NCBI GenBank assembly: GCA_965213905.1
Contig: OZ243922.1
Coordinates: 1,984,001-2,048,000 of the forward strand
DNA: 64,000 nt
Source: SIRX01 sp965213905
GTDB taxonomy: Bacteria; Actinomycetota; Rubrobacteria; Rubrobacterales; Rubrobacteraceae
Reading direction: 5' to 3'
Positions 51,190-59,200 of this stretch are shown here, one piece after another (within the stretch, counting starts at the first letter, position 1; the number at the start of each line of letters is the position of its first letter). Under the pieces are notes generated by a model. It made no database searches, was not told where the DNA came from, and saw only the letters and a program-made list of their open reading frames with translations. Made by a program: the position numbers and the translations under genes.

Positions 51190-52761
51190 ATGGCTGAAGG
51201 CCAGTACTTGATGGGCATAGATTTCGGGACCGGCGGGGTGAGGGTCGGCATCTTCGACCGCGAGGGCGCCCCGATCGTGTTCCACGGCATCGAGTTCGAG
51301 ACGAAGTTCCCGCGTTCGGGCTGGGCGGAGCAAGACCCCGAAGATTGGTGGTCATCGCTGGTAGAAGCGACGAACAAAGCGCTTCGAGAGGGAAATGTTT
51401 CGCCGGAAGAGATAGCCGGTATCTCGACGGATGCCACGGCCTCTACCCTGGTGGCGATGAACGAAAAAGACGAACACATGCGGCCCGCGATCCTATGGAT
51501 GGACGTGCGGGCCTCGGAGCAGGCGAACAGGATCAGCGAGACAAACGACCCCACCCTGCAGTATTCCGGCTACGGCGCGGTCTCCGCCGAGTGGGGGCTA
51601 CCCAAGTCTCTCTGGCTCAAAGAGGAGGAGCCGGATACCTACAACGAGGCCAAGCACCTGTGCGACTGCAACGATTGGCTGATCCACCGCCTCACCGGCG
51701 AGTGGAAGTCGTCCATCAATACCGCCAGCTCGAAGTTCTTCTACGACCGGGACGCCGGTGGCTGGCCGGAGAGTTTGTTGGAAGCGGTCGGCTTCGAAGA
51801 CTTCCTGGATAAGGTTCCGCAGGACGTGCTCGACCTGGGCGAGGTAGTCGGAGGACTTCGTAAGGAAGCGGCCGAGGAGTTGGGTCTCAAGGAGGGCACG
51901 CCCGTGGCGGAGGGGGCGGTCGACGCCTATGCCGGCGCCTTGGGGCTCGGGGTGGTTGAGCCCGGCAAGATGGCGCTCATCACCGGCTCGTCGCACGTCA
52001 TGATCGGCCAGACGGCGCAGCCCATTCACGATGCAGGATTTTGGGGTGCCTACACCGACGCCATGATCCCGGGCCAGTACACTGTCGAAGCCGGGCAGGT
52101 CTCCACGGGCTCCGTTGTGGCCTGGTTCAAGAACAACTTCGCGGCGGAAGCGGCGGAGGAGGCCAAAAAACGCGGCGTGGACACCTACGACGTTCTGACC
52201 GAGATGGCCGAAGAGGTGCCGATCGGCTCGGACGGGTTGGTCTTTATAGATTACTTCCAGGGCAATCGTTCCCCCCACACCGATCCGCTGGCGCGCGGCA
52301 TGATCTGGGGTCTCTCGCTCGGCCACACGCCCGGCCACGTATTCCGCTCCATCATCGAAGGTATCTGCTTCGGCACCGAGAGCATCTTCCGCGCCATGCG
52401 CGGACACCAGTTCGAGCCCCGGGAGAACGTCGTCGCCGGCGGACCCACAAAGAGTGACCTGTGGATGCAGATGCACGCCGACGTCTCCAACGTACCGATG
52501 TCGTTTACCAAAGTAAGCGAAGGCCCGGTGCTGGGAGGAGCGATCCTGGCTTCTGTCGGGGCGGGGATCTACCCCGACATACAAACGGCCGCGGAGAACA
52601 TGGTCCATACAGAGAACACCATCGAGCCGAATCAGGAGGCCCATGAAGCGTACAAGTTCTACCTGGAACGCTACGTCGAGACCTATCCGCAGATGAAAGA
52701 CTCGATGCAAGAAATGTCCCGACACGAGGCGGCCCGGAGCGGGTCCAATACGGAGGACTAG
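51190..52761 (+). CDS. FGGY carbohydrate kinase 4 (paralogue of kinase 3)
   Basis: 523 residues from the ATG at 51190, preceded by AAAGGAGGAG; an in-frame start 51 bases upstream is weaker. Motifs: GIDFGTGGVRVGIFD, GAVDAYAGALGLG (catalytic Asp), YFQGNRSPHTDPLARGMIW and AGGPTKSDLWMQMHAD. It is aligned with kinase 3 end to end without large gaps, a recent-looking duplication. Differences cluster near residues 110-125 and 240-275 and could alter substrate choice. It is followed 40 bases later by GpsA-like 2. The 198-base leader 50992-51189 contains a hairpin CGGAA-TACG-TTCCG but no terminator. Confidence 0.9.
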   Translation: MAEGQYLMGIDFGTGGVRVGIFDREGAPIVFHGIEFETKFPRSGWAEQDPEDWWSSLVEATNKALREGNVSPEEIAGISTDATASTLVAMNEKDEHMRPAILWMDVRASEQANRISETNDPTLQYSGYGAVSAEWGLPKSLWLKEEEPDTYNEAKHLCDCNDWLIHRLTGEWKSSINTASSKFFYDRDAGGWPESLLEAVGFEDFLDKVPQDVLDLGEVVGGLRKEAAEELGLKEGTPVAEGAVDAYAGALGLGVVEPGKMALITGSSHVMIGQTAQPIHDAGFWGAYTDAMIPGQYTVEAGQVSTGSVVAWFKNNFAAEAAEEAKKRGVDTYDVLTEMAEEVPIGSDGLVFIDYFQGNRSPHTDPLARGMIWGLSLGHTPGHVFRSIIEGICFGTESIFRAMRGHQFEPRENVVAGGPTKSDLWMQMHADVSNVPMSFTKVSEGPVLGGAILASVGAGIYPDIQTAAENMVHTENTIEPNQEAHEAYKFYLERYVETYPQMKDSMQEMSRHEAARSGSNTED

Positions 52762-52801
52762 CCAGGACGTCCCTGTCTCAACGTCGAGGAAGGAAGATCG
52801 A

Positions 52802-53872
52802 ATGACAACAGTAACCGTATTGGGGGCGGGGATAATGGCAACGGCCCTCTCGTGGCCGTTGACGGACAACGGCCACGAGGTACGGCTCGTCGGCACCCAC
52901 CTCGACCGCGAGGTGGTCGGCAGTATAAAAGAGAGCGGTGTCCATCCGAACCTGGACCTGGAAGTTCCCGAAGGTGTGCGCGCCTATCAATTAGAAGAGG
53001 CCGAAGAGGCTTTCGACGGTGCGGAGATCGTGATGAGCGGGGTCAATTCGTTCGGGGTGCGTTGGGCCAGCGAGCAGTTCGCTTCACTGCTAAAACCGGG
53101 CGTAATGGTCATCGCCGTGACCAAAGGCCTGGAGGCCGATGACGAGGGCAACCTCCGGATACTGCCCGAAGTATTGGCGGAACAGGTCCCCGAAGACGTG
53201 AGGGAACAGGTCTCCTGGTCGGCCATCACCGGACCCGCAATCGCCGGCGAGGTGGCCGTGCGACACGACACTTGCGTAGTCTTCACCGGCGAAGACATGG
53301 ATGTATTAGATAAGTTGGCCGCGACTTTCCGCACGGACTACTACCACGTGTGGACCAGCCCGGACTTTGTGGGCTCCGAGGTATGTGCGGCGGTAAAAAA
53401 TTGCTACGCCTTCGGGGGCGGTTTCATGGAGGGCCTTCTGGATAAAGAAGGCAAATCGGAAGCGAAGTACCGCCGGTACAACTACGGCGCCGCACTCTTT
53501 GGGCAGGGCAGCCACGAGCTGCGGCAGTGGATGGAGATGCTGGGCGGGGATCCGGCGACGGCCGAAGGGTTGCCCGGTATCGGGGACATGTTCGTTACCA
53601 CCATGGGCGGGCGCAACGTAAAGGCGGGACGTTTCGCCGGGGCGGGCGTGCCGTTCTCCGAGGTCCAAAACGAACGCATGAAGGGGGTGACGCTAGAAGG
53701 CGTAGCGGCCATCCAGGTCATCGGCGGCGCGCTGGAGAAGCTGACCGAACGTGGCCTCGTTGAATCTGAGGACTTTCCCTTGATGCGACATCTGTACGAG
53801 ATAGTCGAACTGGACGAGCCTCTAGACATGCCCTGGGAGAAATTCTTCGGGGGTGAGCCGCGAGCCGGTTGA
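52802..53872 (+). CDS. NAD(P)-dependent glycerol-3-phosphate dehydrogenase-like protein 2 (GpsA family)
   Basis: 356 residues. Rossmann start VLGAGIMATALSWPL, catalytic lysine in AAVKNCYAFGGGFMEG, C-terminal region GIGDMFVTTMGGRN. An insertion of about 20 residues after the catalytic lysine (LLDKEGKSEAKYRRY) is not found in GpsA-like 1. It shares the GpsA fold but is far from the housekeeping form, so the natural substrate may be another polyol phosphate. It is the last gene of the kinase 3 operon and of the whole cluster. The ATG has GGAAGGA upstream. Confidence 0.86.
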   Translation: MTTVTVLGAGIMATALSWPLTDNGHEVRLVGTHLDREVVGSIKESGVHPNLDLEVPEGVRAYQLEEAEEAFDGAEIVMSGVNSFGVRWASEQFASLLKPGVMVIAVTKGLEADDEGNLRILPEVLAEQVPEDVREQVSWSAITGPAIAGEVAVRHDTCVVFTGEDMDVLDKLAATFRTDYYHVWTSPDFVGSEVCAAVKNCYAFGGGFMEGLLDKEGKSEAKYRRYNYGAALFGQGSHELRQWMEMLGGDPATAEGLPGIGDMFVTTMGGRNVKAGRFAGAGVPFSEVQNERMKGVTLEGVAAIQVIGGALEKLTERGLVESEDFPLMRHLYEIVELDEPLDMPWEKFFGGEPRAG

Positions 53873-53989
53873 GGATGATCTTCCGGGTGCTGGAGGCGAT
53901 ACCGAGTCGAGCCTCGCTGACAAGAGGACCCTAAGCCCCGCGCTGGCCGGCAGCAAAGAAGCCTTTGCCTTTCTCTTGCGACACTATCA

Positions 53990-54310
53990 AGTTAGTGTGT
54001 TGAGAACATGCCTTCCGGACCCCTACCTGAAGGGTAAGGTGGATGTAGGTCGCTACGATACACGGGCTGCCCGGATCAAGTAGACACGCAAGACTATAGA
54101 AGACGAACTCGCCCGCGTCGAGAGTAGAGCTATGCACATAGAGCTCGTAGAGCGTGACAAGGGCGCTCTACTTGAGCGCTAGGCCCGGATAGCTCCCGAG
54201 AGTCTAGACGCTTTGAAAATCGAGGAATACGATCGAGTTTATAAAATGCTAGATCTTACCGTAATGGCTAGCCGGGATGGTAGCTTGAAGGCTAGGTGGG
54301 CCCTTGGTTG
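53990..54310 (+). pseudogene. C-terminal remnant of a large serine recombinase
   Basis: One frame, broken by TAG at 54081-54083 and 54180-54182, reads IEDELARVESRAMHIELVER, then DKGALLER-stop-ARIAPESLD, then EEYDRVYKMLDLTVMASRDG. This is the usual end of actinobacterial serine recombinases (coiled coil, then an ALLESYA...VYKMLRL-like stretch). The second stop stands where a Tyr codon is expected. The catalytic domain is absent. The stretch is AT-richer than its neighbours. It lies at the right edge of the polyol cluster, a hint of an old integrated element. Confidence 0.72.
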
Positions 54311-54519
54311 GAATCCTTGCGGAAATGACGAACCTCTACTTCCTGGTAGTTCTCGCATTCCGGGCACGTAAAAGCCCGTACTTTGCGGGAGCTGTAGGCC
54401 GGCACTATGGTCGTTTTGTTCCAGTCGAAGACGTAGCCGCAATTCTCACACTTTTGTTGGAAGGTCACGACCGTTCCCCGCACGTTGACGATTTTGCCAC
54501 CGATCATCTTTGCCGGCAT
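54292..54519 (-). CDS. Small zinc-ribbon protein
   Basis: 75 residues from the ATG at 54519, with AGGAGG just upstream. Two Cys pairs (CENCGYVFDW and CPECENYQE) form a probable zinc ribbon of the rubredoxin or topoisomerase type. Such small proteins may bind nucleic acid or act as adaptors; no partner is evident. Its 3' end overlaps the end of the recombinase remnant on the other strand. The family is not recognised beyond the zinc-binding pattern. Confidence 0.65.
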   Translation of the reverse strand: MPAKMIGGKIVNVRGTVVTFQQKCENCGYVFDWNKTTIVPAYSSRKVRAFTCPECENYQEVEVRHFRKDSNQGPT

Positions 54520-54606
54520 CCGGCCTCCTAAAGAACCCGCCTGCATGGAAATCTGACTACACTCCAGATTTTACCTTCTTTGCTACCTCGTACGGGTTGC
54601 CGGCGG

Positions 54607-54885
54607 TTAGCTTTTTAGCCACCGGCGGAGTAAAGACCTCCGAACCGGGGCTTCTGGGGGATTGGTTCCGTTTTTGGCTTCGGCGAGGTTTTCCAGCCCG
54701 TGTTCTTGGCGGGCGGCGTTGCGGCCGTGCAGAATGCCGGGTTCGTTTTCCCAGTCGTCGCCGGCTTCCTCCCTTAGCTGCCCCGCGATAACGGAGAGCC
54801 GCGCGTCGTCCAGCCCGGCCAGAACGGCGGACTCGTACTTGATGCCGAGCAGTACGAGGTCCCGATACTCCCGATCCAACGCCAC
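54607..54885 (-). CDS. Small hypothetical protein coupled to the acyl-CoA dehydrogenase
   Basis: 92 residues starting at GTG two bases after the stop of the acyl-CoA dehydrogenase, so translation is probably coupled. The protein is charged and soluble, with a helical first part (MALDREYRDLVLLGIKYESA) and a basic tail. No domain is recognised. Confidence 0.5.
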   Translation of the reverse strand: MALDREYRDLVLLGIKYESAVLAGLDDARLSVIAGQLREEAGDDWENEPGILHGRNAARQEHGLENLAEAKNGTNPPEAPVRRSLLRRWLKS

Positions 54886-54887
54886 CC

Positions 54888-56111
54888 CTACACCCTGACT
54901 TTGGGCTTCTTTTTTAGCTCCAGCTTCGCAACAGAGGCGCGGTGGACCTCGTCGGGGCCGTCGGCGAGACGCAGGGTTCGGGAGTTGGCCCAGAAGCTGG
55001 CGAGCGGGAAGTCATCGGAGACGCCGCCGCCGCCGTGGGCCTGAATGGCGCGGTCGAGAACTTTCAGGGCCACGTTCGGGGCGACGACTTTTATCTGGGC
55101 GATCTCGGAGCGGGCCTCTTTATTGCCGACGGTGTCCATCATGTGGGCGGCGTTCAGGGTGAGAAACCGGGCCTGGTCTATCTCGATGCGGGAGTCGGCG
55201 ATCCACTCCATAATCACGCCCTGCTCCGCGAGCGGCCTACCGAACGCCTCGCGCTCTTTTACCCGGGCGCACATCATCTCCAGCGCCCGCTCGGCGACCC
55301 CTATAAGCCTCATGCAATGGTGGATGCGGCCCGGACCGAGACGGCCCTGGGCGATGGCGAAGCCTTTGCCCTCATCCCAGATGATGTTCTCCGCCGGGAC
55401 CCGCACGTCCTCAAAGGTTATCTCCGCGTGGCCGTGGGGCGCGTCGTCGTAGCCGAAGACGCTGAGCGTCCGCTCTATCTTCACGCCCGGCGTGTCGAGC
55501 GGAACCAGGATCATGGACTGCTGCTCGTGGCGCTCGGCCTCAAAGTCCGTCTTGCCCATGACGATGGAGATCTCGCACCGCGGATCGCCCGCGCCGCTGG
55601 TCCACCATTTGCGGGCGTTTATGACGTACTCGTCGCCGTCAGAGGAACGCTCTATGCGACCCTGGATGTTGGTGGCGTCGGAGGAGGCCACGTCCGGCTC
55701 GGTCATGGCGAAGCAGGACCGGATCTCCCCGTTCAACAGCGGCTCTAACCAGCGCTCTTTCTGCTCCTCCGACCCGTAGCGGACCAAAACCTCCATGTTG
55801 CCCGTGTCGGGGGCGTTGCAGTTAAAGACTTCGGGGGCAATGGGCGAGCGGCCCATACTCTCGCACAGGGGCGCGTACTCCAGATTCGTGAGGCCCGCAC
55901 CGTACTCCGAGTCCGGCAGAAAGAGGTTCCAGAGCCCGGCCTCTTTCGCCGCGGCCTTTAACTCCTCCACAACGGGCGGGACCATCCACCGGCTCTCCGC
56001 CTCGCGCAACTGTTTTTCGAAGGTGCTTTCGTTCGGGTACACGTGCTCGTCCATAAACTCTTCGAGCCGGGCCCGGAGATCCCGAACCTTCTCTGAATGA
56101 TCGAAGTTCAA
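54888..56111 (-). CDS. Acyl-CoA dehydrogenase (ACAD10/11-like)
   Basis: 407 residues, full length. FAD-binding segments FAMTEPDVASSDATN and RKWWTSGAGDPRC, and the C-terminal IQAHGGGGVSDDFPLA with LADGPDEVHRASVAKLE, place it in the ACAD10/ACAD11-like branch, which oxidises long or branched, sometimes hydroxylated, acyl-CoAs. The TTG start is supported by GGAGGA six bases upstream. It is probably involved in fatty-acid breakdown and not linked to the polyol cluster. It is followed by a small coupled gene. Confidence 0.92.
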   Translation of the reverse strand: MNFDHSEKVRDLRARLEEFMDEHVYPNESTFEKQLREAESRWMVPPVVEELKAAAKEAGLWNLFLPDSEYGAGLTNLEYAPLCESMGRSPIAPEVFNCNAPDTGNMEVLVRYGSEEQKERWLEPLLNGEIRSCFAMTEPDVASSDATNIQGRIERSSDGDEYVINARKWWTSGAGDPRCEISIVMGKTDFEAERHEQQSMILVPLDTPGVKIERTLSVFGYDDAPHGHAEITFEDVRVPAENIIWDEGKGFAIAQGRLGPGRIHHCMRLIGVAERALEMMCARVKEREAFGRPLAEQGVIMEWIADSRIEIDQARFLTLNAAHMMDTVGNKEARSEIAQIKVVAPNVALKVLDRAIQAHGGGGVSDDFPLASFWANSRTLRLADGPDEVHRASVAKLELKKKPKVRV

Positions 56112-56226
56112 AGTTCCTCCTTACCGAAATAAACTGGGCCGGATTCTTCCACAGCAGTACTACCGCCGCAACCCGGAAACAACTTCCGCGAGGCCATCCC
56201 AGGAACACCCCAGGGGCACCCCTGGT

Positions 56227-59200
56227 TCATCCTGGAGTAGCCTCCATCCCCGTCCCGTTGGTGAGGTTTCGGGTCTCCCGCAGGGCGACGGAGAGCGTCG
56301 AGAGGTCGAAGGTTCCGCTGGAGTTTATATCTCTGAGTACCTGCAGGAGACGCTCCACGGGTTCTCTTTTCGACTCCATCCAGGAATCTACCCGGTCCTC
56401 GGCGGAGAGGTCTCCATCGGGGATTTCGTGGAGGATCCCCGCCGTGAGCGTGGCTTCTTGGTCGAAGAGGTCGTCGCGCAGCGCCGCCCGCGAGAGCATC
56501 CGCCACCGATTGTCGCGCGGCAGGTCTTCGATGTGCTCGCGCAGCCAGTGAATCTTCAGCCGGTCGCCCAGGATAAAGTACACCGCCGCCACGGTTTCTA
56601 GAGAATGGCCGGTGGAGGAGGCCACGTCTATGATGTCCAGCGCGGAGAACATGGCGTTCAGGATGGCTACCCGCCGCGCGAGATCCTCCGGGACGCCGGA
56701 CTCGACGCACTCACCGGCCGTTTTCTCCATCGCCTCCCGGTCGGATTCCAGCATCAACTCGGGGATGAGCCCGACCAACTCTTCGACCCCTTCGGAGAAC
56801 TGGGAGACCGCCTCGGAGATATCCAGGGGCGGGCGCCGGTTACGCAGAAGCCACCGGGTCGCCCGCTCGACCAGCTTGCGGGCGTCGAGGAGCATGTTGG
56901 TCTGTACCCGCGCCCCGACCTCGTTGTCCAGGTCCTCTATCCGGGACCACAGGCTCCGCAGGCCGAAGATGTCGCGGGCGGCGGCGTAGGCCCGGGCGAC
57001 CTCCGGCGCCGTGCCCCCGGTCTCGTCCCGCAGCCGGTAGGCGAAGGTCGTGCCGCACCGGTTCACCAGGTCGTTCGTTAGGTGGGTGGCGACGAGTTGA
57101 CGCCGCAGCCGGTGCTCTCTCATCTGCGCCCGGAAACGCTCCCGTATCGGCCCCGGGAAGTAGCGCCCCAGTTCCTCGAAGAGGTAGGGGTCTTCCGGCA
57201 CGTCGGAGGCTAGTAGCTGGTCGTAGAGCGTGATCTTGGTGTACGAGAGCAGGATGGCGAGCTCGGGGGCCGTGAGGCCTATTCCGCCGGTCCTTCTATC
57301 CGCCAATTCTTCTTCGCTCGGCAGAAACTCCAGCCCGCGGTTGAGGCTTCCGGCGTCCTCCAGGGAGCGCATGTACCGGGCGTGTACGTCCTCCATTGAG
57401 GAGGCCTGGGCCACGGAGTTGTCCACGGCCTCGGTCTGGGCGTAGTTGTTTTGCAGGACGAGGTCCCCGACCTCCTCGGTCATCTCGGCGAGCAACGCGT
57501 TGCGCTGTTTCCCGGTCATGTCGCCGTTTTCGACCACCGCGTCGAGCAGTATCTTTATGTTGACCTCGTGGTCGGAGCAGTCAACGCCGGCCGAGTTGTC
57601 TATGGCGTCCATGTAGACGCGCCCGCCCTGCAAGGCGTATTCTATCCGGCCTTCCTGGGTCAGGCCGAGGTTGCCGCCCTCGCCGACCACGCGGCAGCCG
57701 AGATCCCGGCCGTCCACCCGCAAGGAGTCGTTCGCCTTGTCCCCGACATCGGCGTCATCCTCGTAGCTGGCCTTCACGTAGGTCCCGATACCGCCGTTCC
57801 ACAGCAAGTCTACCGGCGCTTTTAGAAGGGCATTTATGATCTCGTTCGGCGTCATAGAGTCCTCCTCGACGCCCAGCAGCTCTTTTATTTCGGGCGTCAG
57901 GGTTATGGATTTCTCCGACCGGGAGTAGACGCCCCCGCCCTCTGAGATACAGTCTTCGTCATAGTCGGTCCAGGCGGATTGTTTTGCTCCGAAGAGCCTC
58001 TCGCGCTCCTCGTAACTCTTTTCGGGGTCCGGATCCGGGTCGAAGAAGATGTGCAAATGGTTGAAGGCCGCGACGAGTTTTATGTGGCGGGAGAGGAGCA
58101 TCCCGTTGCCGAACACGTCGCCGGACATGTCCCCGATGCCGGCCACGGTGAAGTCTTCGTTCTGGATGTCTTTGCCCAGGTTGCGGAAGTGGCGCTTTAC
58201 CGACTCCCAGGCGCCGCGGGCGGTAATGCCCATCGCCTTGTGGTCGTAGCCGGTTTCGCCGCCGGAGGCGAAGGCGTCGCCGAGCCAGAAGCCGTACTCG
58301 CCTTTGGAGATGCCGTTTGCGATGTCGGAGAAGGTGGCGGTGCCCTTGTCGGCGGCGACCACGAGGTACGGGTCGTCCCCGTCGTGGCGCACCACGTCCG
58401 GCGGGGGCACGGTTTCTCCGTCCACCAGGTTGTCGGCCAGGTCGAGCATCCCGGAGATGAGCGTCCGGTAGCAGGCGATGCCTTCTTCGGTGAGCGCCTC
58501 GCGGCCGCCGTATGGGGGAGGGCGTTTCACGACAAAGCCGCCTTTGGCGCCGGTCGGCACGATCACGGCGTTCTTCACCGTCTGGGCTTTCATGAGGCCG
58601 AGGATCTCGGTGCGGAAGTCTTCTTTGCGGTCGGACCACCGGATGCCGCCGCGGGCCACCTCGCTGCCCCGCAGGTGTACGCCCTCCATCCGCGGCGAGT
58701 AGACGAACACCTCGAACGCCGGGCGGGGGAGGGGGAGCTCCGGGATGCCGGAAGGGTCGAGCTTTATCGAGAGGTAGGGCTTGTGCCCGCCGTCTTCGCC
58801 TTTCTGGAAGTAGTTCGTCCTTAGCGTCGCCAGGATGGCGTTCAGGAAGCGGCGCAGGATGCGGTCTTCGTCCAGGCTCGCCACCCCGTTGAGGTTGTCT
58901 TCGATCTCTTCTACGAGGCGTTCGGTTTCTTTCTCCGCCTTCTTTTGAGAGTCGGGGTCGAGGCGGACCAGGAACAGCTCTGCCAACAGGCGTGTAATGT
59001 GGGCGTTGTCTGAGAGGGTGTCTTCCATGTAGTCCTGGCTAAAGGTCGTGCCCGCTTGACGGAGGTACTTGCTGTAGGCGCGCAGGATAATTATTTCCCG
59101 CCACGTTAGCCCGGCCCGCAAAACCAGGTGGTTGAAGCCGTCGTTCTCGACGTTGTCGCGCCACATCTGGGCAAAGGCTTCCTGGAAAATCTTCTTCACT

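Noticed and set aside
28417..53872. CRISPR array, insertion sequences or intact transposases in the cluster
   Set aside because: No repeat-spacer pattern, terminal inverted repeats or transposase motifs were seen; only the recombinase remnant outside the cluster.
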